From Paraburkholderia ferrariae NBRC 106233 (lineage in GTDB: Bacteria; Pseudomonadota; Gammaproteobacteria; Burkholderiales; Burkholderiaceae), in contig NZ_BAYB01000029.1 of assembly GCF_000685035.1 (NCBI RefSeq), positions 1 to 64,000 on the forward strand: a DNA stretch of 64,000 bases, given 5' to 3'. Position 1 is the first letter of the stretch. Each line of letters opens with the position of its first letter. The notes under the pieces are model-generated. The model saw nothing but the letters and a program-made list of their open reading frames with translations, was not told the origin of the DNA and made no database searches. Position numbers and translations under genes: made by a program. Of this stretch, positions 43,825 to 52,552 are shown in pieces.

Positions 43825-43973
43825 GGCGTGGTCTCCTTGAGTCCGGTCTACGACGACAACGGCAGCGCCAGCCGGGCGGCGGGCGCTGGCCAGTTTGCCG
43901 CAGCGGGCCGCTGTCGTCGTCGGTATCTTTATCGGTATGATGCGCGCTATCGTGGCAGGACCGCGCGCATTAG

Positions 43974-43993
43974 TCTGTCGCCGGCGCGACAGA
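43974..43993. promoter_or_regulatory. Inverted repeat between acyl-CoA synthetase and Crp-like gene
   Basis: TCTGTCGC-4-GCGACAGA, perfect 8-bp arms, 41 bases before the Crp-like start and about 150 bases from the synthetase start. Spacing and symmetry suit a dimeric regulator; autoregulation by the adjacent gene is the simplest guess. Confidence 0.45.
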
Positions 43994-44033
43994 GCGGCCC
44001 GCCGTCTCCCTCCCTCTGAGAGTGTGCGCGATC

Positions 44034-44795
44034 ATGCATTCCACCCTACCGTCGGGCGGCGAAGCATCCGGCGAGGCCGGCCGTCCCGTGTCTCGCATCG
44101 ACGCCGCGGACCCTGTGCGCCTCGCGGCTCTCTTCGAGCGCTGCGCCTGGTTCCGCGCGCTCGCGCCGGAGCATCGCGCGCGGGTGCTGGCCGATTCGCA
44201 CGCGCAGGCGTATGCGCCGGGCGCGACCGTGGCCGCGCGCGAGGCGCCCTCGGCGTACTGGCTGGGCGTGAGCTCGGGTCTCGTGAAGCTCGCGATCTTC
44301 AACGCCTCGGGGCGCGGCTGCACGTTCTCCGGCGTGCCGCACGGCGGATGGTTCGGCGAGGGCAGCGTGATCAAGCGCGAGCCGCGCAAGTACGACGTGA
44401 TCGCACTGCAGCCCTCGCTCGTGATGGCGGTGACCGCCGATACGTTTCACCGGCTGATGGACTGCAGCCTGCCGTTCAACCGTTTCGTGATCCATCAGTT
44501 GAACAACCGCATGGGCGAATTCATCGGCCTGATCCAGAACAGCCGCCTGCTCGACATCGACGCGCGCGTGGCGCAATCGCTCGCGCAAATGTTCAACCCC
44601 GACCTCTACCCGGAGACCGGCAGCGCGCTGGAGATCTCGCAGGAGGAGATCGGCATGCTGGCGGGCGCCTCGCGGCAGCGGGTCAATCAGGCGTTGCAGG
44701 CGCTCGAGAAGGCGGGGCTCGTCACGCTCTCTTACAACCGCGTGGACGTGCTCGATCTGGGCGGCTTGCGGGCCTACGGGCGCGATCAGCTCTGA
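44034..44795 (+). CDS. Crp/Fnr family transcriptional regulator
   Basis: A 253-residue regulator. The cyclic-nucleotide-binding-like beta-roll occupies about residues 25-150; the C-terminal winged helix has EISQEEIGMLAGASRQRVNQ with ALQALEKAGLV. The Fnr iron-sulphur Cys cluster is absent, and the cAMP phosphate loop is not well conserved, so the ligand is unknown. The GTG four codons upstream is the alternative start. Confidence 0.88.
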   Translation: MHSTLPSGGEASGEAGRPVSRIDAADPVRLAALFERCAWFRALAPEHRARVLADSHAQAYAPGATVAAREAPSAYWLGVSSGLVKLAIFNASGRGCTFSGVPHGGWFGEGSVIKREPRKYDVIALQPSLVMAVTADTFHRLMDCSLPFNRFVIHQLNNRMGEFIGLIQNSRLLDIDARVAQSLAQMFNPDLYPETGSALEISQEEIGMLAGASRQRVNQALQALEKAGLVTLSYNRVDVLDLGGLRAYGRDQL

Positions 44796-45009
44796 GGCGG
44801 GACGCGTCCTGACCTGGTCCGTTACCTGATCCATGACCTGGACCGTTACCCGGTTTCTCATCCCGGTGTTGCACGGATTGGAAGGGTCTCCTCCCGGGCG
44901 GGCGGTTTTTGGGGCATGCCTTCCTGCGTAGACTTTGTGCATCGACGCGTGCGCCGTTTGCGGCCTCCGGTCCGCGGCACGAGTCTCGTCAATTCGTCAG
45001 GAGAGCAAA

Positions 45010-45411
45010 ATGAAGCGCCCCATGCTGTGCGCAGCACTGGTTTCGATGATGGCCGTCGTTCCCGCAATGTCGTTTGCCCAGACCGCCGGCAACGGCCCGC
45101 TGACGCGAGCGCAGGTGGTGCAGGAGATCGTCGATCTGGAGTCGGTGGGATATAACCCGGCGCACGTGAACGATTCCACCTACCCGGAAGAAACGCAGGC
45201 GGCGATGCAGCGTCTGGCCGCAAAGCGTGCGAACGAAGCGCGTCTTGCGCAGGAGCGCCAGGTGGCGGACTCGGGTTACGGCAATCCGCCGGAGTTGAAC
45301 GGGGAGTCGGGCGCGCCTGCTGCGGCGAAGGTGCCGCCTCTATCGCATGGGGTGTCGCATGGACCGTCTGTACCGGTGGGCGAGGCGCCGCAGGCGTACC
45401 CGCATCACTGA
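45010..45411 (+). CDS. Exported DUF4148 protein
   Basis: A 133-residue secreted protein with a signal peptide of 23 residues (MKRPMLCAALVSMMAVVPAM, then SFAQ). The DUF4148 core is LTRAQVVQEIVDLESVGYNP and YPEETQAAMQRLAAKR. The C-terminal tail is Pro/Gly/His-rich. GGAGAG lies eight bases upstream. Paralogue of the protein at 5512-5769, with a longer tail. Confidence 0.88.
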   Translation: MKRPMLCAALVSMMAVVPAMSFAQTAGNGPLTRAQVVQEIVDLESVGYNPAHVNDSTYPEETQAAMQRLAAKRANEARLAQERQVADSGYGNPPELNGESGAPAAAKVPPLSHGVSHGPSVPVGEAPQAYPHH

Positions 45412-45461
45412 ACTGAATGAAGCGGGAGCGGTATTGGCGGCGCGGGCGCGCCGCCTGGCGC

Positions 45462-46088
45462 CTAGTGATCGAGCGCGAGCCGCGCGCCCAGTGCGACGAG
45501 CACGCTGCCCATCACGGCGTCCACGGGGCGGCGCAGCTTCTGGTAGCCGCGCTGCACGCTGCCCGTCGAGAACAGCAGCGCCATCGCTGTGAACCACGTG
45601 ATCGACACGGCGCCCACGGTCGCTACCGTCGCGCCGTGCACCCACATCGGCGCATGGGCCGGCAGCAGCGTCACGAACAGGCTGCCGAAGAACGCGGCGG
45701 CCTTCGGGTTCGTGAGGCCGACCAGCAGGCCGCGCCGGTACGAATGCGCGCTGCTTGCCGTTTTCGCGGCCGCTGCGGGCGCCGCTGCCGCGCCCGACGA
45801 CTGGCGCAGGCTCATCAGCGTCTTCGCGCCGAGATACACGAGATAGATCGCGCCCGCGATACGGATGCCCTCATAGAGCCACGCGAGTTGCGCGAGTATC
45901 AGCCCGAGGCCGAACACGGCGAGCGTGGCCCAGAGCACGTGCGAAGTGGCAATGCCGGCGGCGGCGAACAGCCCTGCGCGGCGGCGGCCAAACGCGTGCG
46001 AGGTGACGGCCAGCATGTCGGGGCCCGGGCTCGCGCAGGCGAGCAGCATGACGCCGGCAATGGCGGCAAGTTGAGGCAGGAAGTTCAT
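45462..46088 (-). CDS. LysE/RhtB family exporter
   Basis: A 208-residue inner-membrane protein of the LysE/RhtB family, six hydrophobic helices. The N-terminal ASPGPDMLAVTSHAFGRRRA matches the family GPGPDFL motif, and GLLVGLTNPKAAAFFGSLFV is the second conserved patch. Exports amino acids or derivatives; substrate unknown. Confidence 0.9.
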   Translation of the reverse strand: MNFLPQLAAIAGVMLLACASPGPDMLAVTSHAFGRRRAGLFAAAGIATSHVLWATLAVFGLGLILAQLAWLYEGIRIAGAIYLVYLGAKTLMSLRQSSGAAAAPAAAAKTASSAHSYRRGLLVGLTNPKAAAFFGSLFVTLLPAHAPMWVHGATVATVGAVSITWFTAMALLFSTGSVQRGYQKLRRPVDAVMGSVLVALGARLALDH

Positions 46089-46164
46089 GGCGATCGGCGT
46101 GCGCCTCTTTGCGCGGTGGAGTGCAAAGCGCCAAGCTTACCGTGAAAACGCCCGCGCCTCGCGC

Positions 46165-47910
46165 TCACGCGTCCGGCGGCACGCCGAGCAGTTGCAGCGT
46201 GCCGGCCGTCACACCGGAGAACACCGGCCCCGCGACCGTGCCGCCGTAGTAAGTGCGGCCCGCCGGATCGTCGATCATCACGGCGACGATCACGCGCGGC
46301 GCGCTCATGGGCGCCATGCCGACGAACAGCGCCCGATAGCGGTTCTTCGCGTAGCCCGCGCCGATCTGCTTGCGTGCCGTGCCGGTCTTGCCGCCTGTGC
46401 GATAGCCTTCGACCTTCGCCGAGCGGCCCGTGCCGCCTTCGCTCGTCGCCATTTCCAGCATGCCGCGCATTGCCGCGGCCGTGGCCGGCGTCGTGACCCG
46501 GCGGGCCAGGGCGGCGGGCGCATCGGCGGAATCCGCGGAGTCGGCGGCAACGGGCGTTTCCGGCGTACGCAACAGCCGCGCGGGGTACATCGTGCCGTCG
46601 CCCGCATAGGCCGTGTAGACCTGGGCGATCTGCAGCAGCGACGTAGAAAGTCCGTAGCCGTAGGCCATCGTCGCCTGCTCGATGGGGCGCCAGCGCGCCC
46701 ACGGCCTTACGCGGCCCGCCGCGGCGCCGGGGAACGTGACCTCGGGCCGCTGCCCGAGCCCATAGGACTGGTAGGTGTCCCAGATGGTCTGCGCGGGCAG
46801 GTTCAGCGCGATCTTGGCAAGCGCGATATTGCTCGACTTCTGGATCGCCTCCGCCACGGTCATGCGGCCGTGGTTCGAGGTGTCGTGTATCGTCGCGGGG
46901 CCGATGCGATACGTGCCCGGCGAGGTATCGACGATGGTGCCCGGGCCCACCTTGCGCTGATCCATCGCGAGCGCCACCACCACCGGCTTGATGGTCGAGC
47001 CGGGCTCGAACGTATCGACCACGGCCCGGTTGCGCAACTGGCGGCCCGTGAGCCGCGAGCGGTCGTTCGGGTCGTAGGACGGCCAGTTCGCGAGCGCGAG
47101 TATGTCGCCGTTGCGTGCGTCGAGCACCACCACGCTGCCCGCTTCCGCGTTGTGCTTCGTGACGGCGGCCTTGAGCTGCGTGTAGGCAAGCTGCTGCACG
47201 CGGCGGTCGATGGTGAGCTGAACGGTCTCGCCGTTCTTCGGCAACACGCGCTCGCGCGTTTCCGAGATCACGCGTCCCAGCCGGTCGCGGATCACTTCGC
47301 GCTGGCCGGGCGTGCCGCGCAGGCGGTCGTTTGCCGCGAGCTCGACCCCTTCCTGCCCGGCGTCCTCGATATCGGTGAAGCCCACCACGTGCGCGGCCGA
47401 TTCGCCTTCGGGATAGAAGCGCCGCGAGTCCGCGATCAGCGTGATGCCGCCGGTGGCCATCTCGTCGATGTGCGCGGCGGTTTCCGCGTCCACCTGGCGC
47501 TTGAGCAGCACGAACGAGCGGTCGCCCGCAAGGCGGCGGCGCAGCTCGGCCGCCGGCATGCCGAGGAGTTTCGCGAGCGGTTCGTGGGCCGCTTCGTCCA
47601 CGAGTTTCGGGCTTGCCCAGATCTCGAAGGTTTCGAGGCTCACGGCGAGCAGCGCGCCGTTGCGGTCCACGATGCGGCCGCGCATCGCGTCGAGTGCGAG
47701 CGTGCGCTGATAGCGCTTTTGCCCCTGCGCAACATAGAAGTCGTGGTTGACCACCTGGACCCACAGCGCACGGCCGGCGAGCGCCGCGAAGGCGGCGAAG
47801 GCCACGAAGACCACGAACTTCGAGCGCCACGCGGGCAGGCGCGGGGAGAGCATCGGGTGGCGGGTGGCCGTGGCGTGCGGGTCGCGCGGCGGCGTGTTCC
47901 GGCGGGTCAT
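46165..47910 (-). CDS. FtsI/PBP3-type penicillin-binding protein (extra copy)
   Basis: A 581-residue class B peptidoglycan transpeptidase. A single N-terminal anchor helix (residues about 27-45) and the PBP dimer domain (AMRGRIVDRNGALLAVSLET) are followed by the transpeptidase motifs SxxK (GSTIKPVVVALAMD), SxN (KSSNIALAKIA) and KTG (GGKTGTARKQIG). It looks complete and active. It stands outside any division/cell-wall cluster, so it is probably a second FtsI-like protein rather than the division-essential copy. The promoter upstream has a short leader, which suits the start chosen. Confidence 0.92.
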   Translation of the reverse strand: MTRRNTPPRDPHATATRHPMLSPRLPAWRSKFVVFVAFAAFAALAGRALWVQVVNHDFYVAQGQKRYQRTLALDAMRGRIVDRNGALLAVSLETFEIWASPKLVDEAAHEPLAKLLGMPAAELRRRLAGDRSFVLLKRQVDAETAAHIDEMATGGITLIADSRRFYPEGESAAHVVGFTDIEDAGQEGVELAANDRLRGTPGQREVIRDRLGRVISETRERVLPKNGETVQLTIDRRVQQLAYTQLKAAVTKHNAEAGSVVVLDARNGDILALANWPSYDPNDRSRLTGRQLRNRAVVDTFEPGSTIKPVVVALAMDQRKVGPGTIVDTSPGTYRIGPATIHDTSNHGRMTVAEAIQKSSNIALAKIALNLPAQTIWDTYQSYGLGQRPEVTFPGAAAGRVRPWARWRPIEQATMAYGYGLSTSLLQIAQVYTAYAGDGTMYPARLLRTPETPVAADSADSADAPAALARRVTTPATAAAMRGMLEMATSEGGTGRSAKVEGYRTGGKTGTARKQIGAGYAKNRYRALFVGMAPMSAPRVIVAVMIDDPAGRTYYGGTVAGPVFSGVTAGTLQLLGVPPDA

Positions 47911-47940
47911 CGGGGGGCGTGCGGGGGTGTCATGGGGTTG

Positions 47941-47969
47941 ATTGTAAATGTAGTGTAATTTAAATGAAA
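47941..47969 (-). promoter_or_regulatory. Promoter candidate for the FtsI-like gene
   Basis: On the minus strand TTTCAT (47969-47964) and TACAAT (47946-47941) are 17 bases apart in an AT-rich patch that stands out from its surroundings. It would start transcription near 47935, 25 bases before the ATG. Confidence 0.5.
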
Positions 47970-48080
47970 TGTTTGGCGCGTGCGGTTGCCCGGCACAGCG
48001 GGGCTCGCCGAGCAGGGAAACAGCAAGGAACAACGTGGGAGAACTAACGAGGCGGGGGAAGCCGGAGGGGTAAATCGCAG

Positions 48081-48109
48081 CCTGGGCCGGACGGCGTAGC
48101 CGGCCCAGG
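48081..48109 (-). terminator. Hairpin downstream of the chemoreceptor gene
   Basis: A perfect 10-bp stem (48081-48090 with 48100-48109) 15 bases past the chemoreceptor stop. Downstream on the minus strand there is only a short T-rich stretch (CTGCGATTTA), so termination may be weak or assisted. Confidence 0.5.
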
Positions 48110-48123
48110 GGACATCGGTTTCG

Positions 48124-49671
48124 TTACGCGAATGCGGGCAGCCTGAAGCTCGCAATTGCCTCGCGCAGCATCGTCACCTGGTCCTTGAGCGAGTGAGCGG
48201 CGGCGGCGGCCTCTTCGACAAGCGCGGCATTTTGCTGCGTCACCTGATCCATCTCGCCCACGGCGCGATTCACCTGCTCGATGCCCGCGCTCTGCTCGCG
48301 CGAGGCATGGCTGATCTCTTCGAGAATCTCGTGCACGCGCCGCACCGACTGGACGATCTCGCCCATCGTCGTGCCCGCGTCGGTCACGAGTTGCGCGCCT
48401 TCCGCCACCGTGCCGGTCGACTTTCCGATCAGCGCCTTGATCTCCTTGGCCGCCGTGGCCGAACGCTGGGCGAGGCTGCGCACCTCGGCGGCAACCACCG
48501 CAAAGCCGCGGCCCTGCTCGCCCGCGCGCGCGGCTTCCACGGCCGCGTTCAACGCGAGAATGTTGGTCTGGAACGCAATGCCGTCGATCACGCCGATGAT
48601 GTCGCCGATCTGGCGCGAGCTCGTGGTGATGTCGCCCATCGTGCGCACCACGTTTTCCACGACTTCGCTGCCGCGCGTCGCCACGTCGGCGGCCTGGCTC
48701 GCGAGCTGCGCCGCGTGCTGGGCGCTGTCCGCGTTCTGGCGCACGTTGGTCGTCATCTGGTCCATGCTCGAGGCGGTTTCCACGAGCGCCGCGGCCTGCT
48801 GCTCCGTGCGCTGCGAGAGATCCGTGTTGCCCGAGGCGATCTCGTTGGCGCCCACGTTGATGTTCTCCGCGCCGCCCAGCACGCGCGACACCGTCTGCAC
48901 GAGCGAGCCCTGCATCGTCGAAAGCGCGTGCATGAGGCTGCGTTCGTTGTGGCCGAGCGCCTGCACGCGCGCGGTGAGATCGCCCTGGGCGATGCGGTTG
49001 GCCGCGTCCACGGCCACTTCGAGTTCGCCGCCGATCGAGGCGCGCACGCTGCGCACCACGAAGATCATCACGATGGTTGCGATCGCACCCAGTACGAAGG
49101 TCACGGCGAGCCAGATGCCGAGGCTTTCGTAGAAGGCGGCGCGCACGTCGTCCATGTACATGCCGGTCACGATGCACCAGTCCCACGGCGCGAAGCGTTT
49201 GGCGTAGCTCTTCTTGGGCACGGGCTGGTCGTGGCCGGGCTTGGCCCAGAGGTAATCGACGAAGGCGCCTCCGGGCCGGTTGGCCGCCTCGGCGAGGTCG
49301 GTGAACAGATGGTGGCCGGCCGGGTCCGTGAAGCCGGCAAGCGACTTGCCCACCAGTTCCGGCTTGATCGGGTGCATGAGCATCACGGCCTGCGAGTTGT
49401 TGATGCTCAGGTAGCCGTCGGTGCCGTAGCGGATCGAGCCGATCACGGCGAGCGCCTGCTTTTGCGCATCGGCGTCGGACAGCTTGTTCTGCTGCGCGAG
49501 CGTGTAGTAGTAGTTGGCGACGCTCGTGGCTTCTTCCACGAGCGTTTTCAACTGCGCCTCGCGTTCGCCGATCATCGCGCTGCGGCTTTGCCATGCGCCG
49601 AAGGCGACGATGAGCAGGAGACCGATCCAGAGGATCGTGATCATCGAGCGGAGTTTTTTGGTCAGTGTCAT
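48124..49671 (-). CDS. Methyl-accepting chemotaxis protein, sCache type
   Basis: A 515-residue chemoreceptor. A basic N-terminus and helix (about 10-30) are followed by a periplasmic sCache_2 ligand domain (ANYYYTLAQQNKLSDADAQK; IRYGTDGYLSINNSQAVMLM), a second helix (about 190-210), HAMP, and a long cytoplasmic signalling region containing the highly conserved hairpin (ILALNAAVEAARAGEQGRGF). Many MCPs of this subgroup bind small carboxylates. The start excludes a longer upstream frame with no membrane segment. Divergent from the phosphonate operon. Confidence 0.92.
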   Translation of the reverse strand: MTLTKKLRSMITILWIGLLLIVAFGAWQSRSAMIGEREAQLKTLVEEATSVANYYYTLAQQNKLSDADAQKQALAVIGSIRYGTDGYLSINNSQAVMLMHPIKPELVGKSLAGFTDPAGHHLFTDLAEAANRPGGAFVDYLWAKPGHDQPVPKKSYAKRFAPWDWCIVTGMYMDDVRAAFYESLGIWLAVTFVLGAIATIVMIFVVRSVRASIGGELEVAVDAANRIAQGDLTARVQALGHNERSLMHALSTMQGSLVQTVSRVLGGAENINVGANEIASGNTDLSQRTEQQAAALVETASSMDQMTTNVRQNADSAQHAAQLASQAADVATRGSEVVENVVRTMGDITTSSRQIGDIIGVIDGIAFQTNILALNAAVEAARAGEQGRGFAVVAAEVRSLAQRSATAAKEIKALIGKSTGTVAEGAQLVTDAGTTMGEIVQSVRRVHEILEEISHASREQSAGIEQVNRAVGEMDQVTQQNAALVEEAAAAAHSLKDQVTMLREAIASFRLPAFA

Positions 49672-50093
49672 GGTCGGTCGGGGTGGTTCTTTCTCGTGGC
49701 TGCGAGGGGCGGGCGAGACGGGCTGCACCTGCATGCCCCTCCTGCCCTTCTTGCGTTAACGGCTTGCCGCCATGGCCACGTGACCCAGGGCGAACCCGGT
49801 GCGAGCGCAGTTTCATCCGACGAATCAAGCCTTTGGCAGCGGCCCGATCGATATGTGGGAAAAACGCCAAAAGACCCGCATCAAAGCCACAAATTTCACT
49901 GCAACACCATGTTTTGCCACGATTGGCGGTGCTGCAAGGCAATGGGGAATCGTTTCCGCTATAGTCGCGGCTTCGGCCCACATCCGACACAGGACCCGCA
50001 GAGGCCGCCGCGGCCCTGCCGCGCCGGCGCCGTGTGGGCCGCGACCAGAGAGGGCGGCGCCGACCGCTCCAGAACGACACCCTTGGAAAACGC
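49672..50093. promoter_or_regulatory. Control region between the chemoreceptor and phosphonate operon
   Basis: 422 bases without a gene. The best + strand promoter feature is a TATAGT -10 hexamer at 49960-49965 in CGTTTCCGCTATAGTCGCGG, a common proteobacterial setting, with only a weak -35. It would give a leader of about 120 bases for the phosphonate operon. The A-rich stretch at 49855-49895 is locally unusual and may bind a regulator. Confidence 0.45.
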
Positions 50094-50861
50094 ATGCGAG
50101 CGATCATTCTTGCCGCAGGGCTCGGCCTGCGGCTTCAGCAAACCGAGGGCGAACAGTTTCCGAAATGCCTGCTGCAGTTCGACGGCACGTCGCTGCTAGA
50201 GCGGCATTTGCGCCTGCTCGAAGCGGCGGGCGTGACGGAGGTCGTCCTTGCGCTCGGCTTTCAGCCGCACAGCGTGGAGGCGGAACTCGCGCGCATGGGC
50301 TGGCCGCACCCTGTCGAAACCGTGCTTAACACGCGCTTCGATCTGGGCAGCGTGCTCACGGTGCACTGCGTGGCCGAGGCGCTCACGCGCGGCGGCGACG
50401 TGCTGCTCATGGACGCCGACGTGCTCTACGACGAACGCGTGCTCGCGCCGCTCGTGGCCGGCAGCGCGCCCGCCAACCGCCTCCTGATCGACCGCGACTT
50501 CGAAACCGGCGACGAGCCGGTGAAGCTGTGCCTGCGCGATGGCGTGCCCATCGAACTGCGCAAGCAGCTCGCGGTGGGTCTGCAGTACGACACGATCGGC
50601 GAGTCGGTGGGCTTCTTTCGCCTGAACGAAGCCACGGCGCGGCGTTTTGCGCAGATCGTCGCGGGCTATGTCGAAAGCGGCCGCGCCAACCTGCCTCACG
50701 AAGAGGCGTTGCGCGACCTGCTGCTCGAACGCGGCGACGCGTTCGAGACCGCCGATGTGACCGGCGCCCCCTGGATCGAAATCGATTTTCCCAACGATGT
50801 GACGCGCGCCGCGCAGCAGGTGCTGCCGCAACTGCGCCGTCCGGTAGGAGTGACACGATGA
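50094..50861 (+). CDS. Nucleotidyltransferase, CTP:phosphocholine/phosphonate-type
   Basis: A 255-residue NTP transferase of the phosphocholine cytidylyltransferase (LicC) type. The N-terminus MRAIILAAGLGLRLQQTEGE and KCLLQFDGTSLLERHL are the nucleotide-binding loop, and LLMDADVLYDERVLAPLV contains metal-binding Asp. First gene of the phosphonate operon, overlapping the next gene by 4 bases (ATGA). It probably activates 2-aminoethylphosphonate with CTP, as PntC does in known pathways; the precise substrate is inferred. Confidence 0.88.
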   Translation: MRAIILAAGLGLRLQQTEGEQFPKCLLQFDGTSLLERHLRLLEAAGVTEVVLALGFQPHSVEAELARMGWPHPVETVLNTRFDLGSVLTVHCVAEALTRGGDVLLMDADVLYDERVLAPLVAGSAPANRLLIDRDFETGDEPVKLCLRDGVPIELRKQLAVGLQYDTIGESVGFFRLNEATARRFAQIVAGYVESGRANLPHEEALRDLLLERGDAFETADVTGAPWIEIDFPNDVTRAAQQVLPQLRRPVGVTR

Positions 50862-52552
50862 ACGCACGCGAACCCGCCATGGTTCCGGTATCCCGCAGCG
50901 CCCGTCTGCGCCAGATGCTTGTTTCCAACGAACTCGAATTCCTGATGGAAGCCCACAACGGCCTTTCCGCACGCATTGCGCGCGAGGCCGGCTTCAAGGC
51001 CATCTGGGGCTCGGGTCTTTCGATTTCCGCGCAGTTCGGCGTGCGCGACAACAACGAGGCGAGCTGGACCCAGGTGGTCGACAACCTCGAATTCATGGCC
51101 GACGCGAGCGACCTGCCCATCCTGCTCGACGGCGATACCGGCTACGGCAACTTCAACAACGTGCGCCGGCTCGTGCGCAAGCTCGAACAGCGCGGCATTG
51201 CGGGCGTGTGCATCGAAGACAAGCAGTTCCCGAAGACCAACAGCTTCATCAAGGGCGAAGCGCAGCCGCTTGCCGACATGGACGAATTCTGCGGCAAGAT
51301 CAAGGCCGGCAAGGACTCGCAGACCGACGAGAACTTCTCGATCGTCGCGCGCGTGGAAGCGCTGATCGCGGGCTGGGGCATGGACGAGGCGCTCAAGCGC
51401 GCCGAGGCCTACCGCCTTGCGGGCGCCGATGCGATTCTCATCCACAGCAAGCTCTCGAAATCCGACGAGATCCTCACGTTCGCGCGCGAATGGGCTGGCC
51501 GCGGCCCGCTCGTGATTGTGCCGACCAAGTACTACAGCACGCCGACCGACGTGTTCCGCAAGGCGGGCATCAGCGTCGTGATCTGGGCGAACCATCTCGT
51601 GCGCGCCTCGGCCTCGGCCATGCAGGCGGTGGCGAAGACCATTCACGACACCGAGACGCTGGTGGACGTGGAAGACCGCATTGCTTCGGTCAACGAAATT
51701 TTCCGCTTGCAGGACGCCGACGAATACGCGGAGGCCGAAGACCGTTACCTGTCCACCTCGCGCGGCGCGGGTTCGGCCATCGTGCTGGCCGCGAGCCGGG
51801 GCTCGGGCCTCGACGCCGTGACCGAAGACAAGCCCAAGGTCATGCTGCCCGTGGCGGGCAAGCCGCTCCTGCGCTGGCTGGTCGATGCGTTCAAGAAGGA
51901 GCAGGTGAACGACATCACCGTGGTGGGCGGCTATCGCGCCGACGCCATCGACACCGCCGGCATCAAGCTCGTGCGCAACGAACGCTACGCGCAAACGAAC
52001 GAACTGGCGTCGCTCGCCTGCGCCGCGGACGCGCTCAAGAACGACACCGTCATTGCGTACGGCGACCTCGTGTTCCGCAGCTACATCCTGCGCGACCTGG
52101 TGGAGAGCGAGGCGGACTTCAGCGTGGTGATCGATTCGTCGCCGGCGACGGAAAACCGCAGCGTGCGCGACTTCGCCTGGTGCAATTCGGCCGACGACCG
52201 CGGCCTCTTCGGCAACAAGGTGCTGCTCTCGCGCGTTTCGAGCGACGTGGGCACTGGGGGCACTCCGGGCGAAGCGCCGCACGGCCGCTGGATCGGCCTC
52301 ATGAACGTGCGCGGCGCGGGCCGCGAGAAGCTCGCGAAGAAGCTCGCGCAACTGCAGACGCGCGCCGACTTCGACACGCTCGACATGCCGGCGCTCCTGA
52401 ACGCATTGATCGAAGACGGCGAGAAGATCGAAGTGCAGTACGTGCATGGCCACTGGCGCGGCGTGAACGACCTCGAAGATTTCCGCAGCGCGGGCGACTT
52501 CGCCCAGGGCGTCTATACGCCGGCCGGCGAGGGCGCGGAGGGCAACGCATGA
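50858..52552 (+). CDS. pepM: Phosphoenolpyruvate mutase fused to a nucleotidyltransferase
   Basis: A 564-residue bifunctional protein. Residues about 15-300 are PEP mutase, which forms phosphonopyruvate and its C-P bond; the diagnostic CIEDKQFPKTNSF motif and LLDGDTGYGNFNNVRR are present. From about residue 305 a second domain is an NTP transferase (LAASRGSGLDAVTEDKPKVM; PVAGKPLLRWLVDAFKKEQV), so the operon encodes two such domains. Its product is decarboxylated by the next gene. Start overlaps the previous stop. Confidence 0.95.
   Translation: MNAREPAMVPVSRSARLRQMLVSNELEFLMEAHNGLSARIAREAGFKAIWGSGLSISAQFGVRDNNEASWTQVVDNLEFMADASDLPILLDGDTGYGNFNNVRRLVRKLEQRGIAGVCIEDKQFPKTNSFIKGEAQPLADMDEFCGKIKAGKDSQTDENFSIVARVEALIAGWGMDEALKRAEAYRLAGADAILIHSKLSKSDEILTFAREWAGRGPLVIVPTKYYSTPTDVFRKAGISVVIWANHLVRASASAMQAVAKTIHDTETLVDVEDRIASVNEIFRLQDADEYAEAEDRYLSTSRGAGSAIVLAASRGSGLDAVTEDKPKVMLPVAGKPLLRWLVDAFKKEQVNDITVVGGYRADAIDTAGIKLVRNERYAQTNELASLACAADALKNDTVIAYGDLVFRSYILRDLVESEADFSVVIDSSPATENRSVRDFAWCNSADDRGLFGNKVLLSRVSSDVGTGGTPGEAPHGRWIGLMNVRGAGREKLAKKLAQLQTRADFDTLDMPALLNALIEDGEKIEVQYVHGHWRGVNDLEDFRSAGDFAQGVYTPAGEGAEGNA

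Noticed and set aside
45436..45455. GC hairpin between the DUF4148 and LysE genes
   Set aside because: Eight-base-pair stem with four-base loop but no T-run on either strand, so not called a terminator.
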